64,000 bases of DNA from Theocolax elegans. Lineage: Eukaryota; Arthropoda; Insecta; Hymenoptera; Cerocephalidae. The translations under genes and the position numbers were made by a program. The stretch spans positions 65,786,162-65,850,161 of the forward strand of contig CM047427.1 in the NCBI GenBank assembly GCA_026168455.1. Reading direction: 5' to 3'. Positions 48,225-61,700 of this stretch are shown here, one piece after another. Numbering within the stretch: position 1 is the stretch's first letter; every line of letters begins with the position of its first letter. Under the pieces are notes generated by a model. That model was not told the DNA's origin. It was given only the letters and a program-made list of their open reading frames with translations, and ran no database searches.

Positions 48225-51200
48225 CGCCAACAACAGACTGAGAGATGAGTCCGGGCCACACTGTTAGCGAAGACTTTTTACGAGCTGGTAAGGCAACGAC
48301 ATCGTCGCGGGATACCAAGAGAGCAAGTACATAAGACGCGCGATGATTACCCATAGTGCGCCCTCGTAAAGGCTCGAGCGCAGTGCATACGCAAAGTTTA
48401 CGATAACTTTACGGTTGGAAGGGCGGTGCAATCAACGCGGCAAAAGAACGGCTTGTTGTGCGTAACACGAGGGGGAATCTGTACAACTATACGGTCTTCC
48501 TTCCAAATGGTTGATAAAACCCACTCGACTGGCAAATATCACTAGTGAGCATGCGATATTGGTTACATATATGGCTGATCGAGTGGTAATAACATCATGC
48601 TAAGAGCCATCGAGATGGCAACGTTATTGATAACGGACTATTCTTTAAATAGATGGAAATGCGACACAATTTAATGACTCGATACTGCATTATTGGATTA
48701 TTATTTACAAATTGTTTAGCACTCAAGTGGTATAATAAATGTTTTATAACATAATTAAGTTACTTTAAGTTTAATTTAATATCATAAAACGTACTATAAA
48801 TATATAGAGAAAATATATATTAAATAAATATTAAAAATAACCCACGATGGCAGTACGGTGAACCCGGAACATGTCAACTTTTATCATTTTGGTACGGTAG
48901 TTTTTATTAAAAATATTTTTTCTTTTAATTTCACAATATTTAACACTATATTTGCAATTAACATTATGAATTTTGATCACAATTGTGTGCAACGTATATT
49001 GAGTATATAGCTTTACTATAGAATATCGATTATACGTGTATCTAACAAAGTTGATTCATCGAATCCATTAAGTAAATAACGCGACGCGAATAATCATTTA
49101 AGATAATTAAATACTTTCTAAAAAAATTCGATTTGAGACAAAGAGAGAATCCTTGAAGATTGGGTTCTAAATTCGATTTCGTCATGAACGTACGCGCGTC
49201 CTCTACAGCTGCTTTGGAACCCGAAAGGAAAGTCGATAGGCGGTGATTCAGGCAAGTATCGGCTGACGACAATTCGTACTGCGTTCGTTCAAAGGGGACC
49301 GACTATGCAATAAAATCACTTTTATGGTTTCCCCGAGTCTCCCGTGTCACAACGCTCCCTTGTGCTAAATCCGTATTTCCTTTCGCGCATTCGCATAGTT
49401 GTAAAACGCGCACGTGTCGCGAGCCTGATATTTCTGCATTGCTTCTTAATGGAAACGAAGAAACTCGGCGAATTAGAAGGAAAAAGAAAATGGACTTTAA
49501 ACATTTTATCACTGTTTGTATTAACTTTAAGTAAATTGAAAATCATTTAAATTGATATAGTATACGAAGCTCATTTAAAATAATTTCAAGTTATATAACT
49601 TTGATTTTAACATCAGATTTTAAGTAGTTAATATTTTTTTTATAATTATTGTACAACGTATATGAACAAAGTCCACTCACAAAGGATTTGCACTTACAAA
49701 TTTTTGTAACAAAACACACATAAGCTGTAATTAATTTTTAAATGTGTGTTTTCTTTTTTTATATTTAATTAGTTTGTTACACTAATAAACAATACTTGCA
49801 GAAACACAAGACAACTTCTGAAAGAAAAAAGTAACCCAATTTAATGTAAATAGTAATAATTATAAAAGCACAAAATATCGAAAAAGGCATAGGAAAAAAA
49901 AGAAGCATCGAGTTGATGAAGATTACTCAGCATAGCGAGAAAAAGCTTTTGCACACTCACTTACAAAAGGGAAGTCTAATCGCCTCAGTTCTTTCCCTGG
50001 CTTTTGGTTTCTTCGCATTGTCGAGTTTTGACCGGGATTATTTATCACGGACGGAACGTGTGACGGTGCCCTGCGGTTATTGCAAACCAAGCTCGTCAGT
50101 CGCGAAACGAAGACACAAAGATAAAATACATAGCCAGAGAAAGGCTGAAGGCAGAAAAAAAATTACAAGTAAATTTTTATTAGGTACTTTTCTCACTTGG
50201 TTTTACCCTCAAAGATAATATTTCAGGCAAAAAATAGGTATGTCTTTTAATCAAACTTTATTATTTATTAACGGTTATTCAATAAAGTTATTATATCATC
50301 GTAATTATATGTATATAATAATTTATTATAACTTTTCTTCGAAATATATTTATATTTTAAGTATTTGTAATTTTTCTTTTAAGTATTTTTTCTTAAAATT
50401 AAAGTTTTGCAAGATTAAACGCTTTTAAGTGATTCACAATCTATTCACACCAAGTACTGCACAAATTGGATTGATTTTAAGTTTAAATTATACATTACTT
50501 TCAAAATTAGACAATAAGATTTATAACTAATATTCCTACATGATTAACAATTATTTCATAATATCACATTAGTTTTTTTCACATTTGGCACGGTTAAGCA
50601 CATAGAAAAAATACTTTATGAATATTTTTTCTATATATATATATATATAGTAATCAATATGTAGATAATTTTTGTTTCTTTTCCGCCCAATGTGTTTGGA
50701 ATGCCAACTTATCGTAACGAGTTGTGAAAAGCCTAAAATTTTTTTGGCAGTCTCCAGCATTACTGTTTAACGTGCATACACGAGAACTAGGGAGTAAGAG
50801 CGAAAACGTAAGTAAAGGAAGGCTAAGAAAGTTTTCCAGAGTGTCTCGAAAATGTTTCTCGCGCGCGAGGTGTAAAAAAAGTTTGCCACTCCATCTCGAC
50901 GGTCCAACGTAAAAGTAAGAGGAGATTTATTAACTTCGAAAATCGCCAAGTTCCGAATGATGCCGAGTGAAGAACCAAGGAGACTCAAATGCCCCCGGAA
51001 AAACTTTGTTGTACCATAGTCCACCTCTTTTAACCTTCCTTTTCTGCTAAACTTGCAATGCTACTTTTTTCTTTTTTCCGGTGAATTTCGAGGATAAGAG
51101 CAATGATGATACGAGCATTTGTTATCGTATTCAAATTATTATAATTAATATAATTGATAATTAATTATCAGTATTTAATTATATTAATTAATATGAATAA

Positions 51201-54200
51201 TTGATTGTTATTATAATTACAATCAAATTAATTTCTTTTGAATTAAATAATTCTTATTTTTAGATTATATTATTATATATAATTTTACATTAAATAGCTG
51301 AATTGGTCATTTTAGTTTCGTGCACCTGATATATTTAGCGAAAAGATTGTTTGTACATTTTTCATTATGATAGTACAAAATAAAGCAGTACAATATGCAA
51401 TACAAAAAATGTATACAATTGTTATGTTTATTTTAACAACTTTTTTTATAATAATCTGCACAATGCATAATAATATTTTTCTAAATAGTTTGAAAATATT
51501 TAGTATTAGTTAAATTAAACAAAAGCTTTTTTTAACTAAAGATTTTAAAATAAACTTTGATCTTACTAGTATAAAGTAAACTTTGGTATTAATCAAGAAA
51601 GCTTATCAAGTTAGAAAGTTTTCCTCTTTGCGTACGGGAAATTATTCTAAATAGAGAAAAGTTACTTTTAGCAATTAAAATATTGAGTGATAATAATACC
51701 AAATGAGGGTCTAGTGAAGCTTAAAAATATTGAAACTATAAAAAGTAGAAATGAGGAAGTGGCGGAAAAATCTGCTTCCCTTTAACTGAATTTGTGAAAT
51801 ATTCACATAAAGATATTTTTTGCTTTTTAACATTTTGTTTATCCAGAAATTTCAAATGATAGTGTATTGATAAATATTGAGTGAGAAGTTCCGAGTCAAG
51901 AGAAAATTAGATTGCAAAGAATATATAGTAACTGTATAAAAATGAAAATTTTTTCATTAATAACATCTAATACGTATACATTCGGTTAATTCTGTAAATT
52001 GTCTTCTTGGAATATTGGAAAGTATAATTTTAAGCATTACTTTGTATTGCATGAAAAAGGGAAACTGTTCAAGAAAAATATCGCTGTCAAGGTGTGTTTG
52101 TAGAGAAATATTGACAGACCAATCTGCGCGACATCCAAACGTGGAAAGGAGAGAAGAGGATTGCGTCCACACGGGTGCGAACGTACAAAATTAATTTTCG
52201 AATATGTTACGAGCGGAGATTCGCGTACGACCGTCCCTCTGCGCTTCAATTGAAACATTGGGTAAAAAAACTGAAACATACTTTGTTCGCAAGGATTTTT
52301 ATTGGTGAGTATTTTGTTCATTCAATTTGACGTATATGCACATCGAGTCTTTCGTACCGTGGGTTTTATGTTTCCCGTTTTGAATGAATGATGAGTTTTT
52401 CATATTTCAATTTTTTGAGCTTTCGAAAGGTGCGTGATAATTCTTTTAAATCTCCTGGATTATAACTTTACCTATATGCAACTTTATGTTAGCTGCAATA
52501 CTATTATACGCCAAGAAATGAATGAGCGTTATGGATTATTCTGTCGCTATAATTTCCAACCTACATGTTTTCTTTTTTCTCTCTTCCTTTCATTGTTTAT
52601 TTTCTAATCATTGTTGTTTATCAAATTATTATTGAATTAAAGGTCCACATTTTACATGCCATTAAATCTTTTTTTTATGTCGTTATACATAAAATAGTAA
52701 TATTTTTCTATCTGAGATCGTGAACTAAATGTACATTATACAAAATAAATGCTAATGTCATTATACCATCTTCCGTGAAATGATGATAAGCAATTTTGAC
52801 TTTAATGCAGAATTTAGCTTTGATAGATAAATCAATTTTATGTCTAATCATCCTTTTTCTATTAAAACCGTGTCATTTTCGCCTAGAGCTATTTGAGTTG
52901 AAGTATTTTGAAGTAATAATTGTTTTAAGTCTCGAAACTGATAAAATGAACAGGTTGTTGGTACGCACGTCCAGAATTCCAACACCCTATCAAACTCTTC
53001 AACTTGAATAATTAGATTTATGTGGTATAAATATTTTAAATAAGCGTCATCAGAATTTTATTTTATTATATTAATACCTTACATAAAAGGGTGATTGCAA
53101 TGTACAGCCATCTAGCGTCCATATTCAACGAATATAAGCGGTTACGGTACAGAGTTACAAATATGCATACCATCCTATAGTCCATATAGGTATATCTGAT
53201 ATAGTATAGTCTTGAATTTTTTTGTTAAAGACGAAGAACGCCTGCGCCGAACGCAAGGAATATTTGCGACATACTAATATGTGTTACTACGTTCTTTAGT
53301 CACAGTTAATGAAGTTACCATATATTTTTGTATATAAAAATTATTTTTCTGTTATGAGAATTTTATTTGGTGTATTAATATTTAAGAAATATATATTTGT
53401 TATAAATATTCTTTTATCTTATAGAGTGCGTGAGGCAACGATGAAGTGCATTAATAGTACATCATTGAAATAAACAAAGTATATCAAGTATCTAATTGAC
53501 CTTGCGTATAGACTTATCATGGGAGAGTACTATCGAGTATCCCGGTAAAACTATCAATCTGCTCCGAACAAGTGGATACACCTAACCTAGGTTTCAATTA
53601 ATTCCTGGCATCCTCCATTCAATAAACAAAGTTGACATCATAAAAACCAATATTATTATATAATTCAGTTTAAATGATGGTAGAACACAGAGTTAAAGTT
53701 ATCACGATTAACAAAAATAAAGCTGTACGCAAAAGGATGTAATTGGGTAAGCATGAGCAAATTATCAAAAAGCCTCAATGTATCGAAAAGGATGTGAATA
53801 CATCGACTTGAAGATAAGAAATTTATTCATAAGTTACAGTCTACGTAAACAAAATTTTTGTAGCAATCAGATGAGACGCAATTAATCAACAAGTCGCAAT
53901 GTTCGGATAAAATTCTTAGGATTAAAAAGTAAGTCCTAACAAATTACTTTATAAGAAGAAATGCGCGTAAATTAAATTACATCTTTTCGAATAATTTTTT
54001 CTTGGTTAAAATGTTCTACAATAATTTATTACTCGTTGTTAATTTTGAAAATTTATATTTGCTACAGGTTGAACTAAAGTTTTAAATTTTACACTTTATG
54101 TATCTACAATTGCTACCAGAATACACATAATTTTCGGTTCTTATATATTTATGTAACAAAGTAATACCGAAAGTTAAAATGAAACTTGCTTTTGCGTAGA

Positions 54201-56544
54201 GTGCAATATCCTCTTGTTAGTAGTACACAACAATCAAAGAAATATATAGCGTATCGTAACTGTAATGCTTGATACTTGATCATACTTACATAAATTTACA
54301 CATATATGAAGTTTGAAAGAGAGACAGAAGAGTAGATAGTAGTAGGAGATAGATACACATCAAAACGTTGCGATTTATATACAAGAAACTTGAGACTAGA
54401 GACACTCGGTGGCGAAAATAGCTTTGGCACGACTGCACATTGTTTCGTGGCGAGTTGTCGCGTCTATTGCAGTGCGAAGTGAATATTCACAAAAATAACG
54501 TTGTTCACTGATGTTTCCCACCTATTTCTATCTACATCGCTGTATCTTCTCTTTGCTACTTTTACTTTTATTTTCCATTTATAAGTCTATTTATTTTCTC
54601 CCTATTTAACCTTTTGCGGTGTAGCAGCATACACACCGTACTACCTTTTTTAATCACATTTTTGCAGCTTCAAAAATGAGTAGTTTTTACTCTGTTAGAA
54701 TGGATTTTCTTTTTGTGATTTTATATTATTATAGTTCATACAATTAGTTTATACGAATGTAATAATTGTAAAAAGCACCAGTTAAAAAAAAATCACGCTA
54801 CAAAGGATTAAGATTTGGAATGAATCAATACATGTTTATTATTAACAAGGTAAACCAAATACCGATTTGAAAAAGTTATTGTAAATAAAATTACGTTTAC
54901 TCATTTACCGTTTAATTAAAATGTGGATTAAACGAAATTGTTGAGTAAAAAATATATGACGCTTTACCACCCTCCTCAGGCTATATACCTTTATTGTACA
55001 AACACGCGCGCGCGCACATACACACACACGCAAAGACATATAATCAACGAATGTCACATAAAATAAAATAATACAAACCGCATTTTCATTACTTACTAAG
55101 CGCCCATTTCTCGTAATTACTAAATAAATAAATTATTTTGACATAATTTGTTTCACACATTTGGTAAACAGTCACACACCAACAGCAACATATACAGTTA
55201 ACATTTGATAATAAAGTCATATCATATATTTTCTAATATAAAATTTATTATCATATAAAGCGTGACGAAATATTCATTTATGATAGTTACAAGGTAACAG
55301 CATCTCTTATTCCTTCTTCATTTATATTTGATGGCAATGTCAATAAATAAATGGGTTTTGTTTAATTGGTTACTGGGCTGTTTTACGATAATAAATGAAG
55401 TTAAATTACAAACAAACTATAATGTTATGCAAATAATTTCTATATAAATGAGTGTAAATATAGCTAACTATAACACTTTAATTATCTATTGATTAATTGA
55501 TGATTATAGATTAGCTTGTCCATATTAATTAAGTTATAATATTAATATATACAAAAATATATAAAAATGTCGATATATAAAAAATGAATTTGATATTGGT
55601 TATTTTAAAAAATCGTAGAAAGATAATATCCAAATAATAAAAATAATTTAGAGCATTAAAGTAATATCCTGCAGTAGTTGCTAACAAAGATTTCGCAGAA
55701 ACTTGTCGAATAACTTTTGGTTTATAGATGACAATCACAGTTAGATAAAGCGATCTTTCTCTCACATGCGCGTCGGTGTAATTTGCATGGTAAGAGCGCG
55801 AGAAATTCACGTCACCACCACGGCGTTTATTTATAAGCTTGCCGCAATTACGGGCCGCTGAGTGCTGTACATACTCAACCACACTTCTACACTCGGCCTG
55901 GCTCTCGTGGGTGACTCTGCGTCAGGACGATGAGAGGTCTCGGCAATACTCGTACTCCCTTTGCATCTAATCAAACGCGTGTAATCTAATCAAACATGGG
56001 AATTCACTGATTGAAAAGATAAATAAAATTAGGTAGACAATCAGCCAGTTCAAATGGAAATGTTAATTACTTTATCTCTGTATATTTTTATTTAAATACT
56101 ATACAATTCATTAAAATTAAACTGAGCTAAAACTGAATGTTTTGATGAGACTAGTTACAATTATTCTTTAATCTAAGGGTAAGATGTGTTTATATTTTAA
56201 TTATAAAAATTGTCATGGACATGTATATATAAACAATGGCCTGAAGGTACATCTTTGTAATTTTATATTTTGAAAGACACTTTGGTCTCCGTATCATGAA
56301 TATTCACATTGATGTCAACCTTCTACTAATAATAAATATATTTTTATTGTTTCATTAAAACAATTTAAAACTGTTACATATATTATATGTTGCTTAAAAT
56401 TATAATATTTAGTCGATCTTTGTAGAACGTATGCATTTTTCTAGCATATGTCAATTCGACACTCTGGGAAAACTTGATTTATAAAAAATCGTTAAAAATT
56501 ATTGAAATGTGTAAAAAAAGCGAGAAGACCGAAAAAAGCTGCGG
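48225..56544. other. Gene-poor stretch, 8.3 kb
   Basis: No recognisable coding exon. Many short frames are present (for example 49042-49272, 49303-49550, 49913-50218, 50767-51024, 52037-52321, 55529-55882) without domains or paired splice sites. CpG-containing patches at about 48250-48500, 49190-49440, 50780-51000, 52100-52250, 54400-54480 and 55730-55930 could be regulatory or untranslated exons. A minus-strand TATAAATA lies near 55827. A (CG)n/(CA)n tract lies at 55001-55030. Confidence 0.35.
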
Positions 56545-56612
56545 AGAAAGGGATTCGAAGACATGGACTTGGGATTACGAATCTCGTACTCTAACCATCG
56601 AGCTTAAGTCCA
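56532..56612 (-). pseudogene. tRNA-like pol III unit (tRNA pseudogene or SINE head)
   Basis: On the minus strand, AAGCTCGATGGTTAGAG fits a tRNA D-arm with an A box (near 56606-56590). CTTCGAATCC (56560-56551) fits a B box, and a T6 run at 56537-56532 follows as a pol III terminator. An anticodon-loop-like TTCGTAA lies between, with a weak stem. The acceptor and T stems do not pair well, so it is not an intact tRNA. Confidence 0.4.
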
Positions 56613-56999
56613 TTGCACCGCTTAGATTTATCGACGCGTCTTATGGTTCGCTCAATCCTTCTCATACTTCCTAAGTCGCACGGCGATATCCAAAACATTA
56701 TTTACAAAATTTAAATGAAAACAAATATAAATATGTTTTGATCAATATGAGAAAATATTCTCATTGTGACGAGTAATCGTTACGTAAAATTATTTGTAAC
56801 CGAAAATCAACTTATTTAGATTTTGATATTTCAAGGCCAACCGACATCTTTGATTGTTTTCATAAGTTCTGTACCTTATGCACGCAATTGGTAATAATGA
56901 TTCAAGAGTGCCTGTGTATTTTCCTTTTCCTATCCTTTTCCAAAAACTAGGCGACTGCTTATATAGCCATTGTATTTTCGGAATGCACTGTTCGTGATC

Positions 57000-57220
57000 A
57001 CCGCAAGAGTGCAGCAAACCTAAATCCTCGTATAAGACCGGGTGAGCTCCGGTGTATTGTCCTCGCGTGTTTGTGAACGAGTGTGTATTCTGGTGAAGTA
57101 GAAGGACGGGGTTGTCTGTGACTGTTGACGCGGGCCGCGGAGTCTCGTAGCGGCATCGGAGCCGCTTTTCACCACTACTGCTGACTTCCCGACCTCTACT
57201 ACCCAGGAGGTTACCGGGGA
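57000..57220. other. GC-rich patch without open frame
   Basis: A local rise in GC and CpG with stops in all plus frames. Possibly an untranslated exon or regulatory DNA. It directly abuts the palindromic element at 57221. Confidence 0.3.
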
Positions 57221-57615
57221 CCTAAGGGGGTACCATACTCAATTTTTGATGATTAATTAATAAAAAAGTAGAACAGTATGTGAAAAAATAAGAGAAGAGG
57301 CGCCTTCGTTTATTGACAATCTAACTGTGTGCTGAATTTTAGATTAAAATATTATTGCGTTTTCGAGAAAAGTCTTACCAAAAATATCAAATCTTTTCAC
57401 TTCGTTGAGGTTAGGTTTACATTTTTGGTAAGACTTTTCTCGAAAACGCAATAATATTTCAATTTCAAATTCAGCACACAATTAGATTAGCAATAAACGA
57501 AGGCGCCTCTTCTCTTATTTTTTCACATACTGTTTTATTTACAAATTTATTACTAATAAACACGATTGCCGGTAAGGTAGGGAGGATAAATATTGACTAT
57601 GGCACCCCGCTAAGG
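57221..57615. mobile_element. Palindromic MITE
   Basis: The outer ends are imperfect inverted repeats (CCTAAGGGGGTACCATACTC against CCTTAGCGGGGTGCCATAGT). The inner arms 57270-57383 and 57420-57540 are nearly perfect over more than 100 bp (AGAAGAGGCGCCTTCGTTTA, GCGTTTTCGAGAAAAGTCTT) around a loop of about 35 bp. No coding capacity. The target duplication is not clear (TAAGG lies on both sides but is part of the inverted ends). Confidence 0.75.
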
Positions 57616-58107
57616 ATCAGCAAGGACATCCAATAGGCCTCTCCCAGTAAATCTGCGTTTCTATCAGGTGTGTGCATGTATACATCAGGTGTGTATTCTG
57701 ATACGCCAGTACTCGAATAGCGAATACTGTCAATTGAGTCTGCTGTTGTCGCAGAACTCGATTCGTCAGTACTTTCGCCCGCTCGTACATTAAATATTGT
57801 CGCGGCACTTTATATAATTAGTGTATTTAATATTTCATTAATCAAATAAGTATTAAAATTAAATTTATTTTAATTAATTATATATTTAATTGTGTTTACA
57901 CCCCGTTTTCCGCCAACATAAACAAACTTAGTTTAATTAACTCGAGGCAAGGAGGATCGCCCAAATCCTGTATGACGTAAGTCCCAGGAAACATGTTCCT
58001 GGCGACACTTGCCAGCCTCTAAGCGAATAAAATAAATAACTTTGTGTATGCGGTATTGGGTAATAGGGCCCTACGATTACTTAAAATAACTATTTTAAAA
58101 TTAATAA
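57616..58107. other. No gene recognised
   Basis: Unique sequence, partly GC-richer near 57950-58080. The minus-strand frame 57617-57808 is unsupported. Confidence 0.35.
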
Positions 58108-58485
58108 TTGAATTCGAATACCGCGTCAGATTATATATATAGATTACATTTGCGATGGCTGTCAGTTGATTCTAGACGTTTGTATTTTATTGGATCATTG
58201 GCTTATAGTGTTATTGCTCGAAATTCGCCTCATTATCTTGCAGAACATTTCACTCAAACCGACCATACAGTAGATCATCTTAGATATCCTTCTCGTTTTC
58301 CTCCTAAACCCTTAACCTATCTTCCTCCACGTACAGAATCCTTAAATAAATCTTTTATAATAACTGCCTCTAAATTGTTAAATTCATTTCAGTTTAATTC
58401 ATTCATTCCACTTGATCAATCGCATATTAATCATTTTAAAACTTCCTTATTTGAGCATTTGTTTAGACTTGACTGTTCAGCCTGA
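58108..58485 (+). pseudogene. LINE reverse transcriptase C-terminal fragment
   Basis: An open frame of up to 125 codons, of which roughly residues 8-120 look like the end of a non-LTR retrotransposon ORF2. It has DSRRLYFIGSLAYSVIA, then SPHYLAEHF, PPRTESLNKSF and NSFIPLDQSHINHFKTSLFEHL, the usual order of short hydrophobic and RT-RxxxxxFxxxxxxxNxLP-like blocks after the RT domain. The catalytic RT motifs are missing, as expected from 5' truncation. The first codons (before about 58130) are probably flanking DNA. The clade cannot be fixed. Confidence 0.7.
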
Positions 58486-58773
58486 ATCTCATTTGTCCTC
58501 GGATTGTTTAATTATAGGCCGTTTTATGCTGCGTAAGATTTGAATTTATTGTTTTATCATTATTATTATATTTTATATTATAGCTTTATTGTTAGTTTTA
58601 TCTTTGCGTCGTTATAAGCGATGAACGTTATTTTTTTGTTATTGCGCTAATTTTTGTTATTTTTGTTATATTTATTTTTGTTTTTATGTAAATTCTTCAG
58701 CGATTTTTTGTAATAATGTGTTAACGGGGTTTCTACCCCTATAAACCCAATAAAGTTTTATCTATCTATCTAT
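58130..58773 (+). mobile_element. 5'-truncated LINE with TATC tail
   Basis: Coding fragment, then an untranslated region with AATAAA (58750-58755), then the tail TATCTATCTATCTATATC, a microsatellite end typical of several insect LINEs. The target duplication was not found. Confidence 0.68.
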
Positions 58774-61700
58774 ATCTGAAATTTGTCAATTCTTAATAAG
58801 ACCAAGACGTTTGTGATAATTAAGTATATGTTAATATAACTTAAAAAATGAAATAAATTAATCTATTAAAAAAAAAAATTAATTTATGTTGAGACACATT
58901 TCTTTTCCTTAACGTAACCATGGATATAGTAACACGTAGTGACACGTAGTAAGTATTTTCTTAGTATACCTGTTTTGCAATACGCATAATAGTGCATTAT
59001 TTACGCAACAAGTATACATAAACTGCGATTTTACAGATTAGTTTGATCACCGCGCACGAGATTTCGGAGAAACCGGGCATGCATGACGCTGTGATCACTC
59101 GAATGCGTAAATTGTACACCCGAGTTGCATACGATATTTTTTTCGTTACATTTGTGCACATAATTCAATTTGGCGACTTAATTTTAACAGCGAGTACAAA
59201 TACTGCTTCATGAAACAATGTGCGAAAATTGGAAAATTCCATTCGATATTTATTTAAAGTTAAAAACAAATATATTTGCAATCTGTAAAATCTAAAAATA
59301 TTACGTTACGGATTTTTTCATTGCTACCCGCAGGAAAAAAAGTAAATTAATTATAATGATTAAAATTTTATTACAACAAATACTATGATTTAATGTGTTA
59401 CTAACTGCAAGTATGAATAGAATTTATTTAAGCTTTATAATATTTTCTTCTACAATCTTCGTCTTTATTATCTCACCTTCTAGACGCATAAGGGTACACT
59501 TCGTTAATCGGATTTCGTTATAGTACCACAAAGCGCAAGTATAATCAAATATGTACTCAATGAGTTTGAGCTGCGTTTTGTCTTGCGACTGGTTCTGTGT
59601 TATGTTATGTTCTTTCTCGTTGCGCTGTTAAATGTATACCAGAGTATCTACAATAAGAAATATTATTTGCTTAACCTTTTGGTAAACGACGTTAGTTCAA
59701 TACTTCATCTATTTACGATTGTTACCGTGGAAATAGGTGATTTAAATATTTAACGCAAGTTTGATTAATGATAAACAATATCAAACACGATCCAATTTAT
59801 TACTGAGCTTGAAAGAGAATATCTAAGTGATAATTAAGTATTCGATAAAACGAATTAATCGAGTAGAATGATACTGTGCTATGTAAGGTTGTTGCAGTTA
59901 TTTAAGAAATATTTTAATTGACGCATCAAATTACCCAGGTATGAACAAAAAAATAAACTGTAATTAGTATTTTCCCAAAATGTTAATTATTTTGATATTA
60001 AAATATTTAAAATCAAATTTATCTATCATAGAAATAAATTATATACATAAGCCATAAATCAATATATCTAATATATCAAATATAATATAATATTTACTAG
60101 AATACTTTTGATAAAATCTAACATCAGCCGAAATTATTCTCATAATTAGAACAAAGTTAAAATGCTCTTTACGTACGTTAACTTTATTTTAGAGTACTGT
60201 AAACTTATAAAAAAAGTTATAAAGTTAAATTAAAATCCATAACCCACAATTTCAATGTTTTCCTATGAAATCTCATTGTCTAGTTTTACAACGGTGATTT
60301 AGTATTACTTTAAAAGGTTTTAAAAATTCAAGGGATTGTATAAAGTTGGTTCACATTTTCGAGGATTAGCTTACTCGCGGAATCTGGCGCGAAAAATATC
60401 GAAAAATGAAAAATCGTGTTTCCTAATCTCGACATGTTGACTTGCCATCACATAAAATCCATTTATATGGTATCATAATAAAAAAAATCGAAAAATTGAC
60501 AAGATTTTTTTTTGTTGAAAGTTAACCTAGGAGAGGAGGGAATCTCGCAGTTTGAGATAGAGATCAAAATAAAATTGAAAATATTTGTATAGAGCATCAG
60601 TTTCACCAATTTCAAATAAATTATTTTGATACTTTAAATATTTTTATTATAAAAATAATAATTTTGTTGTTATTGTTAATATATCTTTGTTAAAATAAAA
60701 GTCTAACATATATAACATGCAAGGTCAATGTTTATTTACGAATGCGTTTTACGCAGCGGTAAATATTTTTACATTTATTCGAAAACTGCAACATGGGGAA
60801 ATTCGAACAACGATATTACTATGTACACATTTTTGTTTCACTAATGAAGGATTTAAAAAATCAAACACGATAACTGTAATGTATAATATAATTATAGGAT
60901 TAAATTATATTTGATTCTATTTTGAAGAACAAAGGACATTTACAACCCTAATGATCAATGAGTGTTCAAAAAGTAGTATCCGCGCGATGGAATTTCTAAA
61001 ATTAAATTAGTAAGAGTTGTCATAATGTTATTATTAATATCCTATCGAAATATAATTTAGAAATATATTTAATTTATTTGTAAGCGAATAGGCTGCTATT
61101 AAAAAAGTGTTTCTGCAATCTCTGTCTTTCCTTTTATTACCAAGTTTTTATACATATAAACCTCTATTACGAGAAAGCGTTTGGGAATTGCAAGCAGGAC
61201 GAGCTGCAAAGCTTGACAGGTGCGCGAGCATGTGTATCGTAAAAGCCATCCGATGAACATCAGTGGTGAACTTGCGCATTGCTCTCCCTCCACCCTTTCG
61301 CCACTCTGTCTCTTTTCTACTTATACAATAGAGCAAGCACGGGATTTTCGCATTTTAACTCTGTACGGGTGTCCCGCGGACCAGCAAAAAGATTAACATC
61401 AGTTACGGGAATTTTACGAGAGTGCGCGAGGGACCATACAAAAAGCATTTTCGTCGTGAATCCGCTTTATTGTTTATTTATTTATGTGTATATGAATATA
61501 TACACGTATGGGTGTGAGTGTGTGTGTGTGTGTGCGCGCGCGCGCGCGTGCGTGTATTTATTTTCCCGTATATTTATTAATACGTATAAATTTTTTATTC
61601 GTCGAAATGAAAAAACATTACAAATAATTACTAATGTTTTAAAACACTAGTCGATGCGTTTTTCACATTAAACGCAATTGGCGATATCAGCCAGTGAAAG

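Noticed and set aside
48245..48287. ATG followed by 14 codons and a GGTAAGG donor, possible first coding exon
   Set aside because: Too short to recognise, no downstream exon in matching phase found, and it lies next to CT/CA simple repeats where chance matches are common.
48055..48354. Arg/Glu repeat open frame on the minus strand
   Set aside because: Translation of the CT microsatellite.
60529..60553. CTAGGAGAGG like the terminus of foldback family 2
   Set aside because: No inverted partner and no shared internal blocks within 1 kb on either side.
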